This document shows positions 9,626 through 17,916 of a stretch of 53,325 bases of DNA, piece by piece. The DNA comes from Anaerolineales bacterium HSG25 (GTDB lineage Bacteria > Chloroflexota > Anaerolineae > 4572-78 > J111), in NCBI GenBank assembly GCA_030377865.1, contig JAUCGA010000027.1, forward strand, positions 4,670 to 57,994, given 5' to 3'. The stretch's first letter is position 1; each line of letters begins with the position of its first letter. The notes below the pieces were generated by a model that saw only the letters and a program-made list of their open reading frames with translations, searched no databases and had not been told where the DNA came from. A program made the translations under genes and the position numbers.

Positions 9626-10531
9626 ATGAAGAAACAACTCATCAAAATTTCAGTGGTTATCCCTTCATTACATTCAACCTTCATTGATAAAACATTAACC
9701 ACCATTCGTAACCAGAATTTTAACATGGATGTGGTAGAGGTGTTGGTTGTTGGTTTAGACAGCCCAAACCTGATTGAAGAGGATCAAATAGTTTCTTTCA
9801 TTTCAACAGGTGAACCTGTATCGCCAGCCATAGCCAGAAACATCGGTATAAAGAGGGCTAGGGGGGAGTTTATCTGTTTTACAGATGCCGATTGTTTACC
9901 CGATAAAAACTGGTTAAAATATCTATCCACGTTAATTGAAGAAACGAACTATAAGATAGTGGGGGGCAGTGTCGTTTTTGATACAGACAGTTATTGGACT
10001 TGGTGCGATAATTTAAGCTGGTTTCATGAGTTTTTACCCCATTCAGAGCAAAGTGAGCGTGGTTTTTTACCAAGCTTAAACTTAATGGTTCATTGCTCTG
10101 TTATAGATAAAGTCGGATTATTTGATGAATCGTATCCCTACCCCGCGGGCGAAGATGCTGATTGGACAATCCGTATGCGTATGGACGGTTATAAGCTCTA
10201 TTTTGAACCCAGCGCCAAAATTAAACATTGTCATAATCGCACTAATCTCAAAACAATTTGGCAACATGGGTTTATCTACGGGAAATCATCAGTAAAGATC
10301 AATCCAAAATATCGAACTTTTCTAAATACACCTTTCTTTTTGAAGCAGTGGTGGCTTTTGGCTATATTAACCCCTTTTATAACAACCGGCGTTGTTATCC
10401 GAATTTGGCTTAAACAACCAAACTGGAAACAAGCCACATTAGTAGTACCGGGAATTTTTATAACAAAGTTGGCTTGGTGTATGGGAGCTATATCAACCTT
10501 ACAACAAAAAAACCGAAATAATGGACATTAA
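9626..10531 (+). CDS. Glycosyltransferase family 2
   Basis: 301 aa with the GT-A fold pattern: ISVVIPSLHS at the start, PAIARNIGIKRARGEFICFTDADC around residue 75-90 with the metal-binding DAD, and ED-containing GEDADWTIRMRMDGY (~170) where the catalytic base is expected. A hydrophobic stretch at ~240-260 suggests membrane association. The gene overlaps the next one by 11 bp, consistent with translational coupling. Likely a chain-extending transferase of the glycan locus. Confidence 0.9.
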   Translation: MKKQLIKISVVIPSLHSTFIDKTLTTIRNQNFNMDVVEVLVVGLDSPNLIEEDQIVSFISTGEPVSPAIARNIGIKRARGEFICFTDADCLPDKNWLKYLSTLIEETNYKIVGGSVVFDTDSYWTWCDNLSWFHEFLPHSEQSERGFLPSLNLMVHCSVIDKVGLFDESYPYPAGEDADWTIRMRMDGYKLYFEPSAKIKHCHNRTNLKTIWQHGFIYGKSSVKINPKYRTFLNTPFFLKQWWLLAILTPFITTGVVIRIWLKQPNWKQATLVVPGIFITKLAWCMGAISTLQQKNRNNGH

Positions 10532-11411
10532 GAATCAGCCGTTAGTATATATCATCATTTTAACATGGAATCGCCGTGAGGATACTGTAGCCTGTCTTGA
10601 ATCACTGTCTCAGGTCGATTACCCGAAATTTCAGATTATTTTAGTCGATAATGCCTCGCAGGATGACACAGTAGCAGTCATTCAAGCCCAATTCCCGCAG
10701 GTGAAGGTCATTCTCAATCTGAAAAATCTGGGTTTTGCAGGAGGCAATAATGTGGGTATTCAATATGCTCTTCAGCATGGCGCAGAGTATGTTTTATTGT
10801 TAAACAACGATACCGAAGTGGATATTGACCTACTTACCCACCTCGTTGAAGCATGTCATCTCGAACAAAGTATTAAAATCGCAATCCCTAAAATTTATTA
10901 TCATTCCAATCCACAACGTATATGGTCAGCCGGAGCGCAGTGGAGATACTTTCCGCCTCGGGTTACTCTGATCGGCCTAGACCAGCCAGACAGTGACATC
11001 TATAACCAACCATGCCTAGTTGAGTATGCGACTGGCTGTGCCATGCTCATTCATCGTACTGTATTTGATACGGTGGGTTTATTGGATGACCGTTTTTTTA
11101 TGTACCACGAAGATTACGAATTCTGTCATCGGGTCCAGCAAGGAAAAATTCAGATTGCCTATGTTCCCTTGGCAATTGTGTGGCACAAGATTGCACAAAG
11201 TACGGGCGAAAATTCCCCGACTCGATGGTATTACTTGGGTCAGAGTACGATGTTGTTCTACCGCAAGCTATACCGATATTATCAGTTCCCTTTGTTTATC
11301 TTTCTGTTTTGGGTTACACTACGAGAGTTGCTTAAGGGTAGACCGATGGTTATTAAGCCGTTTATTCATGGCTTGAAAAGTGGGGCTATGGTCTTCGTTT
11401 CGGCCACATAA
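10521..11411 (+). CDS. Glycosyltransferase family 2 (rhamnosyltransferase-like)
   Basis: 296 aa. VYIIILTWNRREDTVACLESL, the DNASQDDT motif, NLGFAGGNNVGI and LLNNDTEVD (the DxD, ~95) are classic for the WbbL/rhamnosyltransferase branch of GT2. YHEDYEFCHR (~195) gives the acidic catalytic region. The start codon lies inside the 3' end of the upstream GT2 gene. The last ~9 codons (GAMVFVSAT) fall within an interspersed element (11384-11514), so the present C-terminus was contributed by that element. Confidence 0.9.
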   Translation: MDIKNQPLVYIIILTWNRREDTVACLESLSQVDYPKFQIILVDNASQDDTVAVIQAQFPQVKVILNLKNLGFAGGNNVGIQYALQHGAEYVLLLNNDTEVDIDLLTHLVEACHLEQSIKIAIPKIYYHSNPQRIWSAGAQWRYFPPRVTLIGLDQPDSDIYNQPCLVEYATGCAMLIHRTVFDTVGLLDDRFFMYHEDYEFCHRVQQGKIQIAYVPLAIVWHKIAQSTGENSPTRWYYLGQSTMLFYRKLYRYYQFPLFIFLFWVTLRELLKGRPMVIKPFIHGLKSGAMVFVSAT

Positions 11412-11514
11412 CACCTTCAAGGAAAACTACATACCTCGCAGGAGAGGTCGAGTAGCGTCCTTCAAGGTGTGTTTTTCTCCTTGAAGGTCTGGTTTGTCCC
11501 AAACGAAGATCAAG
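11384..11514. repeat. MITE-like element, family E6 copy a
   Basis: The left end (GGCTATGGTCTTCGTTTCGG at 11384) and right end (AAACGAAGATCAA at 11501-11513) share an inverted TCTTCGTTT. Inside are ACCTTCAAGG-type inverted repeats around 11412-11488. Both ends match, in the opposite orientation, the element at 46996-47124. The left end overlaps the 3' end of the upstream GT2 gene. Confidence 0.65.
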
Positions 11515-11681
11515 GCATATTTTCATGGACTCTTAACGCTGTTCAGAGTAACATGCCGTAATCTACTTAATACCACGCTGGTTTTTGCAAAAAAAGACAA
11601 TGCACCAAGCAAAAAACAGGCGGTACACCCAAAGTCCACCCCAATACTGCCAATTATAGGGGGATTACCTCTTAAGTAGTA

Positions 11682-11710
11682 TTGACTTTTGGAGGTAGAA
11701 CTGCTATCCT
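11682..11710 (+). promoter_or_regulatory. Predicted sigma-70-type promoter of the 11839 gene
   Basis: TTGACT (11682-11687), a 17-bp spacer ending in TGC (extended -10), then TATCCT (11705-11710). Transcription would begin near 11717 and give a leader of about 120 nt. Confidence 0.55.
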
Positions 11711-11747
11711 CTGAACCAGAAATCAATTTTTGAGGAAGATTTTTAGT

Positions 11748-11768
11748 AAAGGAGGTGATGTGATTTAG
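11748..11768 (+). promoter_or_regulatory. Full-length Shine-Dalgarno followed by a start-stop mini-ORF
   Basis: AAAGGAGGTGAT (11748-11759) is complementary over 12 nt to the conserved 3' end of bacterial 16S rRNA. It is followed by ATGTGA (start-stop, 11758-11763) and by GTG ATT TAG (11760-11768) at usable spacing. The true gene start is ~80 nt further on and has its own GGAG. This may be a leader peptide or a ribosome standby/mRNA-stabilising site. Confidence 0.5.
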
Positions 11769-11838
11769 AAAAAATAGGTTTAGCATTATTGATGATTTTT
11801 AATTTACGTTTACTAAAACTATTTAATGGAGAAACAAG

Positions 11839-13650
11839 ATGTCTAAAAAAATGTTTAGAATTTTTATGATTATGGCAATATTAGCATTTGTTGCCGCTTT
11901 ACCAGTCGCCGCTCAAGATGGTGGTGCTGTTGATGAAGGTGATGGGTTAGATAACCCAGTAGAAGAATCAGCCGCTGATGATAGTGCTGATGCCGCCGAT
12001 GATGGCGCGGTTGTTGAAGATGAAGGCGAAGGCCAAACTGATGCAGTCGAAGAATCAGCCGCAGTTGATGATGTTGATGCTGTTGATGGTGGTGCTGTTG
12101 AAGGCCAAGCCGATGCAGTAGAAGAAACGATTGATGCATTAGGTAATGAAGATACAGAAGCTGTTGCCGCGACCGATGTGGTTAACCCTTCTGGTAGTCT
12201 TAATGGTACCTTTACCACAAATGTCATTGCGATTGCTAACTTAGCTGAGTCTGGTTCAGCCTCATCACCAGCCTTACAGCTGTATAATATTTCAGACGGT
12301 GCTGAGGCTAGTAATATTGCTTCATCTGTATACCCGAGTGGGGTTGCTTTTGTTGACAGTAGTGAACTCAGCGAAGGTGAATTTAGTGGTGTGTTAAGCT
12401 CTGACTTTGCCGCTGCAGTGGCTACCTTAATCGTGAACAATGAATCGAAAGTTGCTGATGCCTACACTGGTTTTGGTGATGCCGCGATTAACACTGACTT
12501 AGTCGGCACCCTGATTTTCAACAAACACGCTGATTTTGAATCTGTATTTTATTGCCAAAATGCTGGCTCAAATGCCGCGACTATCACAGCCAACCTGTTC
12601 AAAGCTGGTGAGTCTTCTGCAAAAGTAACCTTGATCTCTAGCCCTCTTGAGCCGGGTCGTGCAGTTAAATGGGATATTGCTGATGATAATACAGTTCAAA
12701 CTACTTGGCCAGGTAAAACTGGTGAGTATGGGTACGCCACATTCTCTTCAGCAGAGAAAATTGCCTGTGTCGTTGATAACCAACGTATGGTCGCAGATTA
12801 TGTTCAATCACTTTTCTCTGCCGTACCAACTGCTGGCTTCTCTGACACAGACCTTCGTATTCCATTGACCTTTAACTCTCACGGTCAATCCTCTGCCAAT
12901 GAAAAAGGTATAAAGTGGATTACGGGTATTAGCATTGTAAATACCAATGATACTGATGCTACTGCAAAGGTAACATTCACCTCAGCCACCAATTGGACCC
13001 ATGAATGTAGTGCCACCGTTCCAGCAAATAGTAGTATTGCTTGGGAACCAAACAAAGCTGGTGTTAAAGGTGTCTTCGCCGATTGTGGTTCTGCTGGTGC
13101 TATCCCGTGGCCGAATGTTACTGGTATAAACTACTCTTACGGGTCAGTCGTTATAGAATCTAGCCAACCCGTATTAGCCTTAGCCAACTCAAACCGCTAT
13201 GATAGTGGTGCTGGCCTTGGTGCTGGGTACTCTAGCCAAGGTGCTTCTCCTGCATCCGCAACTCAAAAAGCCGCTTGTCCAATTGCCTATAACAAAACCC
13301 CAGGTACTGACTGGACGACAGGTATTCAAGCCGCTAACGTTGGTTCAGCCGCTACCGACATCAGCTTCACGATGGTAAAAGCCAATGCTGACCCCGCTGG
13401 CGCAGGTAACAGTGTTACCTTAACCCCCGCTGGTAGCAACAGTTTCAGTGGTGTCGCCGCTGGTGGTTCAGCTACTGCTCAGTTATTCAATGGTCCCACT
13501 GCCGCCGCTCCAAGTGTTGGTAACGCCATTGCTGACTTTGAAGGATTGGTTTTGGTAAGCTCATCTGCTTCAAACATTGCCGTTTCTAGCTCTAACACCA
13601 ACTACGATGGTATAGGTGCAGGGGCTATGTATGACTGCATTAACTACTAA
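11839..13650 (+). CDS. Secreted acidic surface-type protein, function unknown
   Basis: 603 aa. The signal peptide (MSKKMFRIFMIMAILAFVAALPVAAQ) is followed by ~85 residues almost entirely Asp, Glu, Ala, Gly and Val with imperfect internal repeats (EESAADD, GQTDAVEESA, GQADAVEET). The remainder is a Ser/Ala/Gly/Thr-rich, beta-looking region with Cys pairs spaced through it (FYCQNAG, IACVVDN, HECSAT, FADCGSAG, AACPIAY, MYDCIN), suggesting disulfide-stapled repeats of ~100 residues. There is no C-terminal anchor. GGAG precedes the ATG by ~8 nt; an own promoter, long leader and strong terminator point to an abundant monocistronic product. Its place inside the glycan locus suggests a sheath, S-layer or matrix protein that carries or binds the glycan (inference). 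Confidence 0.7.
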   Translation: MSKKMFRIFMIMAILAFVAALPVAAQDGGAVDEGDGLDNPVEESAADDSADAADDGAVVEDEGEGQTDAVEESAAVDDVDAVDGGAVEGQADAVEETIDALGNEDTEAVAATDVVNPSGSLNGTFTTNVIAIANLAESGSASSPALQLYNISDGAEASNIASSVYPSGVAFVDSSELSEGEFSGVLSSDFAAAVATLIVNNESKVADAYTGFGDAAINTDLVGTLIFNKHADFESVFYCQNAGSNAATITANLFKAGESSAKVTLISSPLEPGRAVKWDIADDNTVQTTWPGKTGEYGYATFSSAEKIACVVDNQRMVADYVQSLFSAVPTAGFSDTDLRIPLTFNSHGQSSANEKGIKWITGISIVNTNDTDATAKVTFTSATNWTHECSATVPANSSIAWEPNKAGVKGVFADCGSAGAIPWPNVTGINYSYGSVVIESSQPVLALANSNRYDSGAGLGAGYSSQGASPASATQKAACPIAYNKTPGTDWTTGIQAANVGSAATDISFTMVKANADPAGAGNSVTLTPAGSNSFSGVAAGGSATAQLFNGPTAAAPSVGNAIADFEGLVLVSSSASNIAVSSSNTNYDGIGAGAMYDCINY

Positions 13651-13685
13651 ATATAACGCTTATGCTTAACTGTATAAGCCCTAGC

Positions 13686-13722
13686 TAAAAAGGGGGTTGC
13701 CGTAATTGGCAACCCCTTTTTG
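13686..13722 (+). terminator. Rho-independent terminator after the surface protein gene
   Basis: A GC-rich stem (GGGGTTGCC / GGCAACCCC, loop GTAATT) is flanked by an A-run and a T-run. It lies 35 bp after the stop codon and separates this transcript from the methyltransferase operon. Confidence 0.85.
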
Positions 13723-13736
13723 TGTGACCAAACGTC

Positions 13737-14522
13737 ATGACTGAACGAATTAACCCTAATAATATTTCTACGGTTCAAACATCACTGATGGCTCTCCGTC
13801 ATTTGGCTGTCTATCAATTTGTCAAAACATTTATACCTGATAAAAAAATTCTCGATCTAGGGTGTGGGGTTGGTTATGGGACGCTGTTGTTAGCCAACAC
13901 CGCCAAACAAGCAGTTGGCCTTGATAGAGCGTTTGAACCTTTAAAAAGCAACTCTTTTTCAACTAGCCCTATTTTTGTAAATGGTAATAGTGAACGTCTT
14001 CCCTTTCCAGATAACAGCTTCGATATTGTTATTTCATTACAAGTCATCGAACATATTCAGGATGATTCTAACTATTTGCAAGAAATCAAACGGATCATTC
14101 TTCCGGGCGGAACATTCATTGTTTCTACCCCAAATAAGGCATCACGTTTGTGGCCCTATCAACCGCCATTTAATCCATACCATGTGCGTGAATATGACCA
14201 AGATGCCTTAAAAGGAGTATTAACTAAACAGTTTTCCTCCGTGGAAATTATGGGGCTACAGGCTCAACCCGAAATCATGGCCATAGAGCAAACTCGACTC
14301 AAACAAAACCCTATTCGAGTTTATTCGGAGCTTTTGTTCCCTCCGGTTGTTGTTGATCAGCTAAAAACCATAAGGAACAGCTTAAAAAATGATGCTTCAA
14401 TAACCAAAACAGCTAAACAGATATCATCATCGCAAGATAGTACGTATACCAGTAAGGATTTTTGGGTCAGCCATACCAATATTACTATGTCGTTAGATTT
14501 AATCGGGATATGCAGAAAATGA
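13737..14522 (+). CDS. Class I SAM-dependent methyltransferase
   Basis: 261 aa. Motif I is ILDLGCGVGYGTLLLA (~38-53), the acidic end of motif II is VGLDRA, motif III is ERLPFPDNSFDIVISLQVIEHI (~85-107) and LPGGTFIVSTPN follows. This is the Methyltransf_11-type fold that transfers a methyl group from SAM to small molecules or sugars. It lies just after the terminator of the surface protein gene and its stop overlaps the next start as ATGA. The likely substrate is a sugar or lipid intermediate of the glycan; specificity cannot be read. Confidence 0.88.
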   Translation: MTERINPNNISTVQTSLMALRHLAVYQFVKTFIPDKKILDLGCGVGYGTLLLANTAKQAVGLDRAFEPLKSNSFSTSPIFVNGNSERLPFPDNSFDIVISLQVIEHIQDDSNYLQEIKRIILPGGTFIVSTPNKASRLWPYQPPFNPYHVREYDQDALKGVLTKQFSSVEIMGLQAQPEIMAIEQTRLKQNPIRVYSELLFPPVVVDQLKTIRNSLKNDASITKTAKQISSSQDSTYTSKDFWVSHTNITMSLDLIGICRK

Positions 14523-15676
14523 AAATCTGTATCCTCGTACCCAACATATCTGGCAACTGCATGGGACGGGCCTATATTTTAGCAAAAGTCCTAAGCCAAA
14601 TGTATGATGTAGAGATAATTGGACCTGATTTTGGCCCAGGTCTTTGGCCTCCCTGCAACCTAGAAGGGATATCGTATCAAGCTGTTCCGAGCCAAAACTA
14701 TATCCAGTATCTTTACTCAGCCCAAAAACTAATATTTGCTTCTAAGGCTCAAATCATTTATGCTATCAAGCCGCTAATAACCAGCTATGGATTAGCCCTA
14801 CTTATTCGTCTTCATTACAAAACTCCGGTGATACTAGATATTGATGATTGGGAGTTGGGAATGGCAAAATGGCGACTACGGCAATCAAAGACAGCAATTG
14901 TAGATATTCTTAAGGCTTATTGGGTAGGGTGGACATTTTTTTTAGAAAGAAAGATAAAACGGGCTGATAAAATCACTGTGTCAGGCTCGTTTTTACAGGG
15001 TCGTTATGGAGGCGTGATTATCCCCCACGGTCGGGACACAACATATCTTAACCCTACAAACTTTGATTCTGAAAAATTACGCTCTACACACAGATTTAAA
15101 AACGAAAAAATTCTTCTTTTTTTAGGTACACCAAGACCGCATAAAGGTATTGAGGATTTAATCAAAGCGGTGCAGTTAATCCCTAATAAAGATATAAAAA
15201 TATTGTTGGTTGGAGCTAATCATCAAGATGAGTATACCCAACAACTATTATCCCTCAACGAACCTCGTCTGATAGTTATTCCTATGCGTCCATTATCAGA
15301 AGCCCCTAACTGGCTAACGATAGCTGATATTGTGGTTATTCCCCAACGGGCCTCTTTAATTGCCAAGGGACAAACACCAGCTAAATTATATGATGCTATG
15401 TCTATGGCTAAACCGATTATATCGACAGACGTGGCTGATATACCTTCAATATTAGAAAATTGTGGATTTATTGTTCCTCCAGATGACATCCAAGCATTGG
15501 CCGATAAGATTTCTTATGTTTTACAAAACCCAAAAACTGGACATCAGATGGGATTAAATGCTCGGCAAAAATGTATAAAACAATATAGTTGGAAGATTAT
15601 GCAAAAAAAACTGATAAATATTTTTGAACCATATAATCAAAAAACAGTCTCTAAAAATACCGTGGGGACAGTATGA
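14519..15676 (+). CDS. Glycosyltransferase family 4 (GT4-type)
   Basis: I place the start at the ATG at 14519 (MKICILVPNISGNCMGRA), which overlaps the upstream stop as ATGA and removes 19 unrelated residues from the longest frame; 385 aa result. The GT-B layout is visible: an N-terminal Rossmann half, FLGTPRPHKGIEDLIKA (~197), LLVGAN, and IVVIPQRASLIAKGQTPAKLYDAMSM followed by KPIISTDVADIPSIL (~275-310), GFIVPPDD. Overlaps on both sides (ATGA) tie it to the two methyltransferase genes in one operon. Confidence 0.88.
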   Translation: MKICILVPNISGNCMGRAYILAKVLSQMYDVEIIGPDFGPGLWPPCNLEGISYQAVPSQNYIQYLYSAQKLIFASKAQIIYAIKPLITSYGLALLIRLHYKTPVILDIDDWELGMAKWRLRQSKTAIVDILKAYWVGWTFFLERKIKRADKITVSGSFLQGRYGGVIIPHGRDTTYLNPTNFDSEKLRSTHRFKNEKILLFLGTPRPHKGIEDLIKAVQLIPNKDIKILLVGANHQDEYTQQLLSLNEPRLIVIPMRPLSEAPNWLTIADIVVIPQRASLIAKGQTPAKLYDAMSMAKPIISTDVADIPSILENCGFIVPPDDIQALADKISYVLQNPKTGHQMGLNARQKCIKQYSWKIMQKKLINIFEPYNQKTVSKNTVGTV

Positions 15677-16386
15677 CGACTATTGAGTTAGCCAAAACAA
15701 TGATTAGAACTGGTCGAGATTTAGGAGTTGAACTTTATGGTACGGCCAAATATCTGCAACACTCCCCAACTCGGAGCATGGCCGATATGGATTATGATGA
15801 ATATTGGCGAGTACGAGGCTATCATCATTTACAACCCCGTTTTAAGCTGTTTGCAGACATTATAGAACCGGGTTCGACGGTACTTGATGTTGGTTGTGGC
15901 GATGGTTTGACCTTGTCTTATTTAGCCAAGCATCGAAAAATTAGAGGGGTTGGTATCGACTTATCATTAGAAGCGGTCCGATTAGCGAGAAGCAGAGGAG
16001 TAACCGCGTTTGTAGCGGATATATTTCATTGGCATCTCACAGAGAAATTCGATTATATTATTATTTCAGAAGTGTTGGAGCATTTAGCTGATGCAGAAGG
16101 GGTATTACTTAAACTTCGTTCCTTTTACAAGAAAAAAATTTTAATCTCCATTCCCAATATCGGGTACTATAGGCATCGATTGCGGCTATTATTGGGCAAT
16201 TTTCCTATTCAATGGGGCTGGCATCCTGCGGAACATTTAAGGTTTTGGACGGTTTCAGATTTTACGAAGTGGATTGCTACTCTTAATTTAGAAGTAACAG
16301 AGATTAAGTCTAGTAATGGTTTTCCAATTTTACATTATTATCAACCTAACTTATTTAGTAATCAAGTTGTTTTTGTAGTGCGCTGA
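15673..16386 (+). CDS. Class I SAM-dependent methyltransferase
   Basis: 237 aa. DYDEYWRVRGYHHLQPRF (~38-55) followed by STVLDVGCGDGLTLSYLA (motif I, ~70) and YIIISEVLEHLADAEGVL (~125) resemble the MetW/Methyltransf_23 group, often found in glycan and lipid loci. It overlaps the upstream gene as ATGA. Its stop lies just before a palindrome that separates it from the convergent flippase gene. Confidence 0.87.
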   Translation: MTTIELAKTMIRTGRDLGVELYGTAKYLQHSPTRSMADMDYDEYWRVRGYHHLQPRFKLFADIIEPGSTVLDVGCGDGLTLSYLAKHRKIRGVGIDLSLEAVRLARSRGVTAFVADIFHWHLTEKFDYIIISEVLEHLADAEGVLLKLRSFYKKKILISIPNIGYYRHRLRLLLGNFPIQWGWHPAEHLRFWTVSDFTKWIATLNLEVTEIKSSNGFPILHYYQPNLFSNQVVFVVR

Positions 16387-16387
16387 T

Positions 16388-16421
16388 AGACCTGACAGGT
16401 TTCTGGAAACCTGTCAGGTCT
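16388..16421. repeat. GACCTGACAGGTTT palindrome between convergent genes
   Basis: 16-bp perfect arms (16388-16403 and 16406-16421) with a 2-nt loop. The right arm contains the stop codon of the minus-strand flippase gene (16414-16416). It may serve as a bidirectional terminator. A related, less perfect palindrome is at 26870-26902. Confidence 0.8.
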
Positions 16422-17874
16422 TAACGGTTTTTGGATGTTTCCCACGCAAGGTAATCAAAATATCCATGACATCCTTATAAACCTGACCTTTGGTTAGCCA
16501 TAATATCATAAACGTATAAACTATTACACCTGTTAAAACCATCAAGATTATCGCCCCAATTGATCCGGTAATAAACCTGTTTAGGTATAACAGTATAAAG
16601 GTCATGGTGATCGAGGCGATAGTTTGAGGGAAAATAGTCGTGATAAACTGTTTAGTTGATATTTGCAGATAATAATTCACGGCAATCAGCCAGACTGTTG
16701 AACCAACAATCATCACGCTGGTCATAGTTATTGCTACTCCGATGGTTCCCCATAACAACGTAGCAGGCCATAAACAAAGTAAAAGAAATAGAATGTAAAC
16801 GACCATAAAACGGGGAATAACATGGTGTTTGCCAATGGTGTAAAGAACGCTACCCGGCAATGCTCCAACAGATCTAAAAAGAGCGTAAAAGCATAAAATC
16901 TGAACTAAAACAATACTATTAACCCACTTGTCGGCGTATAACAATAAAATAACATCATCGACCAATATAGCCAAACCAAATGTAGCCGGAAAGGTGATTA
17001 AAGCGGTTAATTTAATAGATTGCAGATAAGCCCTAATTAACTTAGCTCGATCATCTCGTAGCTGTACATAGGATGGAAATGTAACCTTACTAATAATTGG
17101 GGTTACGGATTGCATGGGCAAATTAGCGAGCATAAACGCAAAGGCATAGTATCCTAACGATGTCATGCCAAGATGATGGGCAATATAGGCATTGTCGATA
17201 TATAAAAATGCTACAGTTAAAGCCGATGCCGCAATAACATGTTGGCCATACTGTAACGTTTCTAAAGCAAGTTGATAATCAAATTCAATCGTTAAGCGCC
17301 AGTCACAGGCCAACCACAATAAAACAGTAGTTAGAATCGATTGAAGCACTCTGGCCCATACAATGCTCCAAACACCAAAACCGACTGAGGCTAAAATAAC
17401 GGCTAAACAGGCATAAATCAGAACCGGAACTATTTCTGGAACTACTTTTTTATTAAAAGCTAAATTTTTCTCCAGTATAGTAGCCGGTACTAGGCCGATT
17501 GAGGAGATAAAGATGGTTGTGGCCATGATTTGTATAATCGATGTTGTTTCTGGGGTGGAAAAAAACATGGCGATATAATCTGCACAGAGTATGATAATCA
17601 TTGATAAGCAAAATCCCCAAGTAATTACCAAAAAAAATATGGTATTAGAAGCCTTTTCCATATTTCCGGTTCGATGAATTAAGGCTCGTCCCAAACCCAA
17701 ATCTCGAAACACTTGAGTGACATTAATCACGATATCTATGACGGCAATAATGCCAAAATCTGAGGGCACGAGTATCCTAGCTAAGGTTAAGGTGGCTAAA
17801 AAATTAAATGTCCGAATAATAATTGCCGAGCCTGCAACCCAAACCAATCCTTGAACCATTTTTACTTTTAACAA
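16414..17874 (-). CDS. Oligosaccharide flippase (polysaccharide transporter, Wzx-like)
   Basis: 486 aa with about 12-14 hydrophobic segments spread along the whole length and the start VQGLVWVAGSAIIIRTFNFLATLTLARILVPSDFGI, typical of the MATE-like polysaccharide transporter family (lipopolysaccharide biosynthesis proteins RfbX/Wzx). It would flip polyprenyl-linked repeat units across the membrane. The TTG at 17874 has AAGGA at ~8 nt and is preferred over the in-frame ATG at 17859, which lacks a spaced site. It is the only minus-strand gene in the glycan locus. The final codons and TGA are embedded in a palindromic repeat. Confidence 0.9.
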   Translation of the reverse strand: MLKVKMVQGLVWVAGSAIIIRTFNFLATLTLARILVPSDFGIIAVIDIVINVTQVFRDLGLGRALIHRTGNMEKASNTIFFLVITWGFCLSMIIILCADYIAMFFSTPETTSIIQIMATTIFISSIGLVPATILEKNLAFNKKVVPEIVPVLIYACLAVILASVGFGVWSIVWARVLQSILTTVLLWLACDWRLTIEFDYQLALETLQYGQHVIAASALTVAFLYIDNAYIAHHLGMTSLGYYAFAFMLANLPMQSVTPIISKVTFPSYVQLRDDRAKLIRAYLQSIKLTALITFPATFGLAILVDDVILLLYADKWVNSIVLVQILCFYALFRSVGALPGSVLYTIGKHHVIPRFMVVYILFLLLCLWPATLLWGTIGVAITMTSVMIVGSTVWLIAVNYYLQISTKQFITTIFPQTIASITMTFILLYLNRFITGSIGAIILMVLTGVIVYTFMILWLTKGQVYKDVMDILITLRGKHPKTVKT

Positions 17875-17916
17875 TGAATATTTCCTTTATTAAGGTATAT
17901 AGACTTATAAACCATC

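Larger units (their letters stand above)
11412..11838. other. Non-coding region and leader ahead of the secreted acidic protein
   Basis: The left third is the rest of the E6 element. The right two thirds hold a good sigma-70-type promoter (11682-11710) and a ~120-nt leader with an extremely strong Shine-Dalgarno that does not belong to the downstream start. The two frames of 61 and 87 codons here on opposite strands look spurious. Confidence 0.6.

Noticed and set aside
11913..12440. 175-codon frame antisense to the acidic region
   Set aside because: It mirrors the Asp/Glu/Ala-rich repeats as a Ser/Ala/Thr-rich translation, a common artefact of biased codons.
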